A stretch of 19,062 nt of DNA from Desulfobacteraceae bacterium (GTDB lineage Bacteria; Desulfobacterota; Desulfobacteria; Desulfobacterales; SURF-15). Every line of letters begins with the position of its first letter. Within the stretch, counting starts at the first letter, position 1. The stretch covers positions 1-19,062 of the forward strand of contig QZKK01000190.1 in assembly GCA_003599475.1 (NCBI GenBank). Direction: 5' to 3'. The notes under the pieces are model-generated. The model saw nothing but the letters and a program-made list of their open reading frames with translations. It was not told where the DNA came from and did no database searches. A program made the translations under genes and the position numbers. This document shows, in pieces, positions 1 through 7,600 of this stretch.

Positions 1-2
1 TG

Positions 3-197
3 CTCCCGCACATCTTCGAACCTTTTTTCACCACGAAGGAGGAAGGGAAGGGGACCGGCCTCGGGCTGAGCCTGGCCTACCGGATTGCGGAAAGCCACCG
101 GGGAAGGATTGCGGCGAAAAACAACCCGGACCGGGGCGCCACCTTCTCGATCGAGCTTCCGCTCCAAAAGGACAACGGAGATGCCGGCGGTGAATAA
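3..197 (+). CDS. Sensor histidine kinase, C-terminal fragment (5' end outside window)
   Basis: This is the last 64 codons of a histidine kinase; the gene enters from the left edge and stops with TAA at 195-197. The visible part is the end of an HATPase_c domain: an F-box-like [19 protein letters not shown] holding the G2 glycine-rich ATP-lid motif (GTGLGLSL), then the closing strands ([10 protein letters not shown]). The sensor and dimerization parts lie outside the window, so the signal is unknown. The EPFFTTK form is typical of NtrB/PAS-type kinases. The next gene starts inside or just after its end, so the two are probably co-transcribed and may form one phosphorelay, which is inference. 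Confidence 0.85.
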   Translation, partial: LPHIFEPFFTTKEEGKGTGLGLSLAYRIAESHRGRIAAKNNPDRGATFSIELPLQKDNGDAGGE

Positions 198-1683
198 GTA
201 CATGGACGATATGCAGGTACTGGTGGTCGACGACGAAAGGGATATCCGGGACGGCTCCGAACGCATTCTGTCCCGTATGGGCTGCCGGGTGACCAAAGCC
301 AGCCGGGGAGATGAGGCGCTCACGATTCTCAGCGGGCAGCCGGTTTCCATTATTCTACTCGATTTAAAGATGCCCGGAATGGACGGAATGGAGGTTCTGA
401 AGCGCATTCAGGAGATGGAATCCCCACCGCTGGTGATCGTTATCACCGGATATGCCACGGTGGATACGGCCATCGAAGCCATGAAGCGGGGTGCCTACGA
501 TTTTGTCGCAAAACCGTTTGAACCCGACCAACTCCGCATCGTCGTCAGCCGGGCCAGGGAAAAGATCCGTCTGACCGAAGAAACCGAACGGCTCGACCAG
601 GCGCGGCAGCGGATGCTCTTCGATCTGGACACCGAAAAGAGCCGCATTCGAACCATCATCGAATCGCTGCCGAACGGAATCGTCGTGACAAACGCCCAGG
701 GACAGCTTGTTCTGATGAACCCGGCGTTCACCTGGCAGCTCAAACTGGATGCAGGAACCGCAACCGGACAGCAGATCGGCTCCTGCGTCGGCGATAAAGG
801 CTTTTGCCAGTATGTCATGGATATTTCCAAAGGCACGTATCCCGACCCCCAGGAGATCCCGGGTTATGAGTTTGTCCTGCCGGACGAAAAATACCTCCTT
901 GCCAGAGGGCGGCCGGTCATGGGGGAAGAAGGCGAGTGCCTGGGGGCTGTGGTGGTGCTTTCAGACATCACGACCCTGAAAGTTCTGGATCGGCTGAAAT
1001 CCGAATTTGTCGCGAAGGTATCGCACGAGCTCAGATCTCCGCTGTCCACGATACACGAACAGCTTGCCCTTGTGTTGAGAGATCTGGTGGGGGAGGCTTC
1101 TCAAAAGGATCTCTATATTCTCGCCAGGGCAAAGGAAAAGACCGAAGGACTCATCTCTTTGATCGGAGATCTGCTGGACCTCTCCCGAATCGAATCCGGC
1201 ACGGTTTGCCATGAACCCAGGACAGTACAAATCGAAGATCTGTTGAAGAGCATCGTCGATTTTCTTTCAGAGAGGGCCGGAAGCAAGAGCCTGCAATTGA
1301 TCCTGGGATCTTGCTCCGAAGCGCTGCCGCCGTTGGCTGCAGACCCGCTCGCTCTGGAGAGCATATTCGGGAATCTGATCGTCAATGCGATCAACTACAC
1401 GCCGGAAGGCGGTGAAATCCGGGTAAAGGCGGAATCGGATCAGGAGGTCATCCGGGTATCGGTCCAGGATACCGGAATCGGAATCGCCCGCGAGGATTTG
1501 GGCAGGATATTCGATAAATTCTACCGGGTTCAGAATGAAAAGACCCGGCACATCACCGGCACCGGTTTAGGGCTTTCGATCGTCAAGGGGCTTCTGGAAG
1601 GGATGGGGGGGAAGATCGAGGTCGAAAGCAGCCTCGGGGAAGGGTCTATTTTTACGGTGTCCATTCCGGTCGGACCTCGTTAA
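181..1683 (+). CDS. Response-regulator/histidine kinase hybrid (REC-PAS-HisKA-HATPase)
   Basis: A 500-aa cytoplasmic signalling kinase with no membrane segment. Residues 11-125 are a receiver domain with acidic pair D17/D18, phospho-acceptor D61 ([11 protein letters not shown]) and K111 (AKPF). A helical linker is followed by a PAS-like domain (about 155-265). HisKA carries H282 in KVSHELRSP. The HATPase_c domain has the N box ([15 protein letters not shown], 397-411), G1 (DTGIGI, 430-435) and G2 (GTGLGLSI, 460-467). The input is therefore a receiver domain: it should be phosphorylated by another kinase, plausibly the truncated one upstream, before phosphorylating its own target. I chose the ATG at 181 (AAAAGGA 8 nt upstream, 17-nt overlap with the previous gene). 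The ATG at 202, preceded by GGCGGTGA, is an equally plausible start that loses 7 residues. An ATG at 85 exists but lies deep inside the upstream gene. Confidence 0.9.
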   Translation: MPAVNKYMDDMQVLVVDDERDIRDGSERILSRMGCRVTKASRGDEALTILSGQPVSIILLDLKMPGMDGMEVLKRIQEMESPPLVIVITGYATVDTAIEAMKRGAYDFVAKPFEPDQLRIVVSRAREKIRLTEETERLDQARQRMLFDLDTEKSRIRTIIESLPNGIVVTNAQGQLVLMNPAFTWQLKLDAGTATGQQIGSCVGDKGFCQYVMDISKGTYPDPQEIPGYEFVLPDEKYLLARGRPVMGEEGECLGAVVVLSDITTLKVLDRLKSEFVAKVSHELRSPLSTIHEQLALVLRDLVGEASQKDLYILARAKEKTEGLISLIGDLLDLSRIESGTVCHEPRTVQIEDLLKSIVDFLSERAGSKSLQLILGSCSEALPPLAADPLALESIFGNLIVNAINYTPEGGEIRVKAESDQEVIRVSVQDTGIGIAREDLGRIFDKFYRVQNEKTRHITGTGLGLSIVKGLLEGMGGKIEVESSLGEGSIFTVSIPVGPR

Positions 1684-1838
1684 ATGGTCGAATGGTCAAA
1701 TAGTTGAGTGGTTGAATGGTTAATCAGTTAGCCGCTGGGGTATCTTCCCGTATCGACCACTCAACCAATCGACCATTTGACCAATCAACGAGTCAACGGA
1801 TCGACGAGTCAACGAATCAACCACTCGACGAATCTTCC
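1684..1838. repeat. Octamer-period inverted repeat array between convergent genes
   Basis: Directly after the kinase stop codon comes a left arm of about six 8-nt units (1684-1731, consensus TGGTYGAA). After a 19-nt spacer there is a right arm of eleven in-phase 8-nt units (1751-1838, consensus RTCRACSA, the reverse complement of the left unit). The right arm ends one base before the stop codon of the convergent response-regulator gene. The left arm can pair with about 1751-1782 to give a long imperfect hairpin that could end transcription from both sides. There is no clean U-tract, so the terminator role is inference; the periodicity is direct observation. Confidence 0.85.
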
Positions 1839-1839
1839 G

Positions 1840-2229
1840 TCAAACATTCAACAGCCGCTTGATGCTTTGTGCAATCTGTGCCCCCGATGCCGGCTTGGGA
1901 AGATAATCGTCCGCCTCCATGCTCATGCCGTCGTAATGCGAATAGCGCGTCGAGGTCACATGGGAGGCGACGGCGGTCAGCATCAGGATGGGAATGCCGG
2001 AATACCGCTCGTCCTTTTTGAGTTCCGCGCAAACGGCGTAACCGTCTTTTACGGGCATCATGACGTCGAGCACGATCGCATCCGGCGGGTTGGCCCCGAC
2101 TTTTTCGATCCCCTCGGCCCCATTGTGTGCGGTCTCGACTTCAAATCCTTCTCTCTCCAGGTTCTCCCGTACGATGGCCGCAAAATCCGGCTCATCGTCC
2201 ACGACAAGAATTCTTTTCTTCTCGGTCAT
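1840..2229 (-). CDS. Single-domain response regulator (CheY-like)
   Basis: A 129-aa stand-alone receiver domain: acidic pocket D11/D12 (VVDDEPD), phospho-acceptor D55 in IVLDVMMP, T85 in MLTAVAS and the conserved K112 in YLPKPA. There is no output domain, so it must act by protein contact, like CheY or Spo0F. The start is firm: GGAGGAGG sits 7 nt before the ATG. It is the last gene of the minus-strand metF/hdrA/mvhD/metV series, 115 bp after metF, and stops against the octamer array. Placement suggests a link with the redox operon or the nearby kinases, but nothing in the sequence names its partner. Receiver identity is certain and the pathway is unknown. Confidence 0.92.
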   Translation of the reverse strand: MTEKKRILVVDDEPDFAAIVRENLEREGFEVETAHNGAEGIEKVGANPPDAIVLDVMMPVKDGYAVCAELKKDERYSGIPILMLTAVASHVTSTRYSHYDGMSMEADDYLPKPASGAQIAQSIKRLLNV

Positions 2230-2271
2230 ATCTAAACCTCCTCCGATGCATGGGGGTAAAGCAGTTTCTCG

Positions 2272-2296
2272 CGCAGAGACGCAGAGGCGCAGAGAA
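2272..2296. repeat. Three-copy CGCAGAGR octamer repeat
   Basis: Three in-phase 8-nt units (CGCAGAGA, CGCAGAGG, CGCAGAGA) lie in the 115-bp gap between metF and the response-regulator gene. Short CGCAGAGA-type tandem repeats are seen between genes of many bacteria, from general knowledge. A nearby TTCTC at 2265 could pair with the final GAGAA. The rest of the gap, 2297-2344, is AT-rich and shows nothing I recognise. Confidence 0.8.
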
Positions 2297-2344
2297 CAAT
2301 AACGAATTTACTTTGAACTTACTCGAAAATCAAACAACAAAGAT

Positions 2345-3277
2345 CTAAAATTCGGTCGGCCGGGGGAAGAGCCCGGCACGCTCCACGATTTCGGGCACCT
2401 TCTCCTCCCACTCGATCGCCATGATGTGAAACCCCCTGACCCCCTCGACTTCCTTTAAGCGCTGAATCGATTCGATACAGATGTTGATCCCTTCCTGCGC
2501 CTGCTTTTCTTTGGGGGTGTCGGACATTCGCTTGACGACCTCATCGGGCACATCCATGCCGGGAACCCTGTTCTTCATATAGCGGGCCATTCCGGCGGAT
2601 TTCAACGGGGTGAGCCCCGCCAGGATATAGACTTTCTCGTGAAGCCCGCGGTCTCGTGCAAGCTGCATCCATCTTTCAAATTTTTCCAGGTTGTAAATGC
2701 ACTGGGTCTGAATGAATTCGGCGCCTGCGGCGATTTTCTTGGCAAGACGCGGTACCCGGATTTCAAAAGGATCGGCGAACGGATTGGCGGCGGCACCGAC
2801 AAACATCTTTGGCGGCCGGTTGATGTCGTCTCCTCCCAGAAATTTCCCTTCGTCCCGCATCCGTCTGACCGTCTGGATGAGCTGCATGGAATCGAGATCG
2901 TGCACGTTCTGCCCCTGCGGGCTGTCTCCGAAGCTTTGATGGTCCCCCGAAAGGCATAGGATATTGTGAATATCGAAGGATGCAGCACCCAGGACATCGC
3001 TTTGAAGAGCGATCCGGTTCCGATCCCGTGTCACCATCTGCAGCACCGGTTCCAGTCCCATGAGCTTGAGCCGGATGCAGGCCGCCATGCTGCAGAGCCG
3101 CGTCACCGAAGTCTGATTGTCGGTGATGTTGATGGCGTCTACATGGTTTTTGATCATGGCCGCTTTTTTTGTGATGGTCTCCGGATCGCTGCCGCGCGGA
3201 GGGCCGCATTCGGAAGTGACGGCAAGCCGGCCTGCAGCCAGAATCTTTTCCAGTTTGCTCGGAGTCTTTACGGTCAT
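2345..3277 (-). CDS. metF: Methylenetetrahydrofolate reductase, MetF family
   Basis: A 310-aa flavoprotein of the MetF family, which reduces 5,10-methylene-THF to 5-methyl-THF on FAD. The N-terminal signature SECGPPRGSD corresponds to the EFFPPK region, with E23 at the position of the catalytic Glu. Other hallmarks are the DRNR segment (VTRDRNRIALQSDVLGA), LCLSGDHQSFGD (flavin-contact loop), FIQTQCIYN and LAGLTPLKSAGMARYM. The length fits the short bacterial form that lacks a C-terminal regulatory domain. It overlaps metV by 4 bp (ATGA), so the two are translationally coupled, as in acetogen metVF pairs where MetV carries the iron-sulfur centre. No NAD(P)H-binding domain is present. By analogy, electrons would arrive through MetV, MvhD and HdrA rather than directly from a pyridine nucleotide, which is inference. 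Confidence 0.93.
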   Translation of the reverse strand: MTVKTPSKLEKILAAGRLAVTSECGPPRGSDPETITKKAAMIKNHVDAINITDNQTSVTRLCSMAACIRLKLMGLEPVLQMVTRDRNRIALQSDVLGAASFDIHNILCLSGDHQSFGDSPQGQNVHDLDSMQLIQTVRRMRDEGKFLGGDDINRPPKMFVGAAANPFADPFEIRVPRLAKKIAAGAEFIQTQCIYNLEKFERWMQLARDRGLHEKVYILAGLTPLKSAGMARYMKNRVPGMDVPDEVVKRMSDTPKEKQAQEGINICIESIQRLKEVEGVRGFHIMAIEWEEKVPEIVERAGLFPRPTEF

Positions 3278-3942
3278 AGCTTGAGATCCTCCCGGCTTAC
3301 TTTTCTAGGCCCGCCCGCCCGGTCGGCAGACCAGTCCTTGATGGGGGAGAGCTTTTCATAATCGTCCAATCTCCCCAGGGCGGTCAGCCGGTCGACGATC
3401 AACTGCCAGGCGCAGTCGAGGTCCTTGTTGATTTCACATTTTCCGCGGGTGGACCCTCCGCAAGGCCCGTTGAAAAGACGCTTGGCACAGCGTGATACGG
3501 GGCAGATGCCGCCGGTTGTCGCCAGCACGCACTGCCCGCAGGCCTGGCATCGCTCCGTCCATAGCCCGCGTGCTTCCGTAACCCCCAGGAAACAGGTGTT
3601 TACTCCCGGATAGACGGGGATCGTGTGGTATTTCTCCGCCATAAACTGCACCCCCACGCCGCAGGCCAGCGATACCACCGCATCGTACTGGTCGATGCGG
3701 TTGCGGATCTCTTCCAGGTACTCGTGATCGCATTGGCGCTCCAGGGTGACCTCGTCGATTTTGGCTTCCCTTCCCTTGTTGAGAAAAAACATCCTGAGCG
3801 CGGACGCGAGAACACCCACCTCCTTTTTGCCTCCGGCCTCGCACACCGTGACGCACTCGTTGCAGCCGAGGATCAAAATACTGCTGTTGCTCTCGATATT
3901 CGAGATGATCTCTTCAATCGGTTTTCTGTCGGCGACGATCAT
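3274..3942 (-). CDS. metV: MetV-type methylene-THF reductase iron-sulfur/zinc subunit
   Basis: A 222-aa Cys-rich protein of the MTHFR C-terminal family (MetV). Visible ligands are C27/C30/C34 (LGCNECVTVC), C71, C94, C117 and a dense second cluster C132/C135/C138 (CQACGQC), C147, C152, C161 (FNGPCGGSTRGKC), C169 and C177. In acetogens MetV forms a complex with MetF and passes electrons to its flavin. Its start overlaps nothing upstream: AAGGGGG precedes the ATG by 4 nt. Its stop overlaps the metF start by 4 bp. Between metV and mvhD upstream are 88 bp filled mostly by a heptamer inverted repeat. Function is confident from the family and its pairing with metF; the exact cofactors are not visible from sequence alone. 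Confidence 0.9.
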   Translation of the reverse strand: MIVADRKPIEEIISNIESNSSILILGCNECVTVCEAGGKKEVGVLASALRMFFLNKGREAKIDEVTLERQCDHEYLEEIRNRIDQYDAVVSLACGVGVQFMAEKYHTIPVYPGVNTCFLGVTEARGLWTERCQACGQCVLATTGGICPVSRCAKRLFNGPCGGSTRGKCEINKDLDCAWQLIVDRLTALGRLDDYEKLSPIKDWSADRAGGPRKVSREDLKL

Positions 3943-3964
3943 AAATCCCCCTTAAAACAGCTCG

Positions 3965-4042
3965 AAGTTCAAAGCTGAAAGCTCAAAGCATATTGACCGA
4001 ACGCCCGAGTTTTCTTTGAACTTTGAGCTTTCAACTTTCAGC
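3965..4042. repeat. Heptamer-period inverted repeat between mvhD and metV
   Basis: The left arm (3965-3992) has four 7-nt units of AAGYTSA type. The right arm (4015-4042) has four exact-length 7-nt units (TTTGAAC, TTTGAGC, TTTCAAC, TTTCAGC) that are its reverse complement (consensus GYTSAAA in one sense). The arms flank a 22-nt loop and can form a hairpin of about 25 bp with few mismatches. The right arm runs through the mvhD stop codon (4031-4033) and supplies its last codons. On the transcript it would lie just before the metV ribosome-binding site, so it could attenuate, stabilise or process the mRNA. Confidence 0.85.
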
Positions 4043-4501
4043 TCCTGCCCTTTTCCTCTTGATCGGGTTTTTCCCCAGTTTTCGAATGCGTTCGGTCATC
4101 TCTGCTGCATACTGTGCGAATTTAGGACCCTCTGCAGAAGAGAGATTGAACATCTCGACCCTTTCTCCACCGATTCCGATGGTGTCCAGAATCGATTTCG
4201 CCTGTTCCACCCGCTTCCTTGCCCTGAAATTGCCGCTGTTGAAATGGCAATCGCCTTCCCTGCACCCCACCACGTAGACTCCGTCGGCTCCCTTTTCAAA
4301 CGCGTGGAGGATGTAGAGCAGATCGACTTTTCCGGTACACGGAACCCGGATGATCTTGATGTTTGCCGGATACCTCAGCCGCATGGAACCTGCCAGGTCC
4401 GCCGCCGTATACCCTCAGTAATTGCAGCAGAAAGAGAGGATCACAGGCTCGAAGGCTTCCGCCATTGCGACCTCCGATTCAACAGGTTGTTCGTTCAGCA
4501 T
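4031..4501 (-). CDS. mvhD: MvhD/VhuD-type electron-transfer subunit, selenoprotein with in-frame UGA at 4415-4417
   Basis: This is a delta subunit of the methyl-viologen hydrogenase family (MvhD), a small [2Fe-2S] protein that feeds electrons into HdrA. Reading through one TGA gives FCCNY-U-GYTAADLAG followed by MRLRYPANIKIIRVPCTGKVDLLYI and VVGCREGDCHFNSGN, all in one frame and in family order. The UGA replaces the last Cys of the CCNWC motif; some methanogen VhuD proteins have Sec in this family. Two starts are possible: the ATG at 4501 (GAGG 8 nt upstream, 156 aa, Sec29) or the ATG at 4465 (GGAGG 5 nt upstream, 144 aa, Sec17, nearer the usual length). A start after the UGA (4384) would delete the cluster motif and has no reason to exist. 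It lies 83 bp downstream of hdrA, and the gap is a heptamer array. Confidence 0.88.
4384..4395 (-). promoter_or_regulatory. Candidate SECIS loop of mvhD
   Basis: Downstream of the UGA, 25 nt on, the mRNA reads UGG-CAGGUU-CCA. The six-nt loop contains AGGU, the core of the E. coli fdhF SECIS loop, on a 3-bp stem that extends with mismatches. The distance fits known bacterial SECIS elements. A competing fold pairs GGACCU with AGGU(U)CC and would bury the AGGU, so the structure is less clear than for hdrA. Confidence 0.5.
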
Positions 4502-4530
4502 CGTCTATTCCTCGATTAGGAGTTATTGGG

Positions 4531-4603
4531 GTAAGTGGCAAGCGGTAAGCGGCAAGGAAAGCGCTTCCACTTCCCACTTCCCACTTACCGCTTACCGCTT
4601 ACT
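4531..4603. repeat. Heptamer-period inverted repeat at the hdrA/mvhD boundary
   Basis: The left arm (4531-4558) has four 7-nt units (GTAAGTG, GCAAGCG, GTAAGCG, GCAAGGA). The right arm (4562-4603) has six 7-nt units (consensus RCTTMCC), the reverse complement of the left. The arms nearly touch and can form a long hairpin. The right arm contains the hdrA stop codon (4585-4587) and encodes the last residues of HdrA (VSGKR). On the mRNA the array lies about 30 nt upstream of the outer mvhD start. Confidence 0.85.
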
Positions 4604-7600
4604 TCCAGCAGCGCATCGATATTGCTCAGCATCTGATCGTCTTCGTACCAGTTCAGCTCGATTGCCTTCGCCGGGCATTCGGAAGCGCATACTCCGCATC
4701 CGTGGCAAAGCGCCTCGTCGATTTCACTCACGCCGTCCCGATTGATCCGGGGCACGTGGTACGGGCACGATCGGACGCAGATCAGGCATGATGCACACCG
4801 ATCCTGCTCCACTTTCGCCGTAACCGCAGAAAGCGTAAGCGAAGACTTCGAAAGAAACGTCGCCGCGCGCGAAGACGCAGCCATGGCCTGGGCGACCGAT
4901 TCGGAGATGAGCTTGGGACTGTGGGCGGTGCCGCAGACAAAAATCCCTTCGGTCGCCATGTCGACCGGCCGTAGTTTGACATGGGCCTCCATGAGATAGC
5001 CTTCCGCGTTTCTCCCCAGCTTGAGGATGGAGGCGAGTTCTTCTGTATCCTGGGGCACCATCCCGGCGCTCAGCGCCACGAGATCGGCATCGACCTGAAA
5101 CCGGCGTCCGAGAATATGATCCTTGAAGGTTACGGTAAGTTCCTTCCCCGGAGCTGAGACAACCGGCGGATCCTCGGGAGTGTATCTGAAGAAATAAACC
5201 CCCATTCGCCTTGCTTCCGTATAATAATCTTCCAAAAGCCCGTAGGTCCGGATGTCCCGGTAGAGGATGTAGACTTCGGTTTCCGGCTTCAGCTTCTTGA
5301 TATGGATGGCGTTTTTTACCGCGCTCTGGCAGCAGATTCTGGAGCAGATCGGATTTGCCTCGTTGCGGGAACCGACACACTGAATCATGACCACCCGATT
5401 CAGGCCGGCCGCCCCCTTTTCCTTCAACCGGCCGGCCAGCTCCACCTGGGTCGTAACGCGCCCGTCCTGCCCGTAGAGGTATTCCTTGGGGAGGTATTCG
5501 GTGGCCCCCGTGGCCAGGATCACGACCCCGTGTTCGATTTTCCTCTCATACATGCCGGGGCCGACCAGCACTTCGGTCGTGAAGTTTCCTTTGAAGCCTC
5601 CGAATCCGACGATCAACGACTGCCGCAGCGTCTGGATGCGGCGGTGGGAAGAGACCTTTTCGATCAGGCCGTCCAAATACTTACGGATATCCGCCCCTCC
5701 GATGGTTTCGGTCAGTCGCGCGGCGAAACCGCCGAGCTGTTTTTCCTTTTCGACCAGGACGACCTCAAACCCCTGGTCTCCCAGGTTCAGTGCGGCATTC
5801 ATGCCGGCCACTCCGCCTCCGACCACCAGCGCCTTCGGGTTGACCGGGATCTTTTTTTCCTGGAGCTGTTTTAACCTTGCCGCCCTGGCCACCGCGGCCC
5901 TGACCAGATCCTTTGCCTTCGAGGTGGCAAGTTCCGGGACATCGGAGTGGACCCATGAACCCTGATTTCGGATGTTTGCCATCTCGAAAAGGTACCTGTT
6001 CAGTCCGCAGGCTTCAAGGGTTTCCATGAAGATCGCTTCGTGGGTTTTCGGGCTGCAGGATGCGACCACCACGCGGTTCAAACGGTGCTCGCGGATCATC
6101 TCCTTCATCTGGTCCTGGGCATCCTGGGAGCAGGTGAAAAGGTTGCTTGTGGTATATGCCACGTCGGCAAGCCCCGCCGCATAGGCCTCCACTTCCTTTA
6201 CATCGATCACACCGGAAATATTGATCCCGCAGTTACAGATGAAAACACCGATGCGGGGCTCCTGTCCTGTGACGTCTATGGCCTCCGGAAGGCGCATCGA
6301 TTTGACCAGGGTGCCCCGGGCGCTCGACAACAGTGCCCCGGCCGCCGCAGACGCCGCGCCCGCTTCCACAACCGAGCTCGGGATATCCTTGGGCTCCTGA
6401 AAAGTTCCGCAGGCATAGACGCCCGGACGGGTCGTTTCCACGGGAAGAAACGGATCGGAAACCGCGAAATTGTATTGGTTCATGCCGATGCCGAGCCGCT
6501 CGGCAAGCTTCACGGTGGAGGCGGGAACCTGAAGACCCACCGAGAGGACCACCATATCGAAGCTTTCCTCCCGAACCTTTCCGGCCTCATCGGCATAGCG
6601 GACCTGCAAATTTCCCGAGTCCCCCGCATCGTCGATCGTATGGACACGGGCTTTGATGAAGCGAACCCCTTCGGTTTCCTTTGCCCTGTTGTAGTATTTC
6701 TCATAATCTTTGCCGAAGGTCCGGATGTCCATATTGAATACGGCGCAGTCCAGGTCGCCGTGTGCGTGCTCTTTGGCGATCATCGCCTCTTTTACCGCAT
6801 ACATGCAGCAGACCGAAGAGCAGTAGCCGTTTCCGCACCGGTTGGCGTCCCTTGACCCGATGCACTGAAGCCAGGCGATTTTTTTGGGGGCCTTGTGATC
6901 CGAAGGCCTGACCAGATGCCCCATCGTGGGTCCGGATGCGCTCAAGATCCGCTCGAATTCGAGGCTGGTGAGCACGTTGGGATTGCTGCGATAGCGATAG
7001 TGGTGCTGCAGTGCGATCGGGTCGAATGCTTCGCTTCCGGGGCACAGGATCAGCGCGCCTACGGGAATCGTTTTTTCTTCTTCCTCCTGGTCATGGAAAA
7101 TCGCCCCGGCAAGACAGGCATCGACGCACCGGTAGCATTCGGAACAAACCCCGCAGGAAAGACACCGTGCACTCTCTTTTCGGCTCCGGGATTCGTCGAA
7201 GCCCCTTTGAACCTCGTCGAAGCTTGAAATGCGCAGCTTGGGATCAAGAGAGGGAATCGCCTGTCTTTCCTGCCGCGGATAACCTGCGGTGGGAACATCC
7301 TCGGCTGCTTTCAATGCTTTGCCCCTCTCTTCCCTGAGATCCTTTCCCTGGAGAAACCGGTCGATGGAAAGGGCTGCTTCCTTTCCGGCTCCGATCGCTT
7401 CGACCACCGTCTTGGGGCCTGTGACCGCGTCTCCGCCTGCGAAGATGTCGGCATCATCGGTCTGGAGCGTGATCGGATCCACGTTGACCGTTCCCCAATC
7501 CGTCAGCGTGCAGGCGCATTCTTCGGTCAGGCAGGCCCAGTCCGATTCCTGCCCGATGGCCGCAATCACGGCATCCACCTCGATGACAAACGCCGAGCCG

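Noticed and set aside
1684..1838. CRISPR array
   Set aside because: The repeats are 8 nt, degenerate and without spacers, and they appear in opposed arms; no cas gene is near.
1777..2235. A 152-codon frame on the plus strand opposite the response regulator
   Set aside because: It begins inside the repeat array, its start is repeat-coded, and it is antisense to a clear receiver-domain gene.
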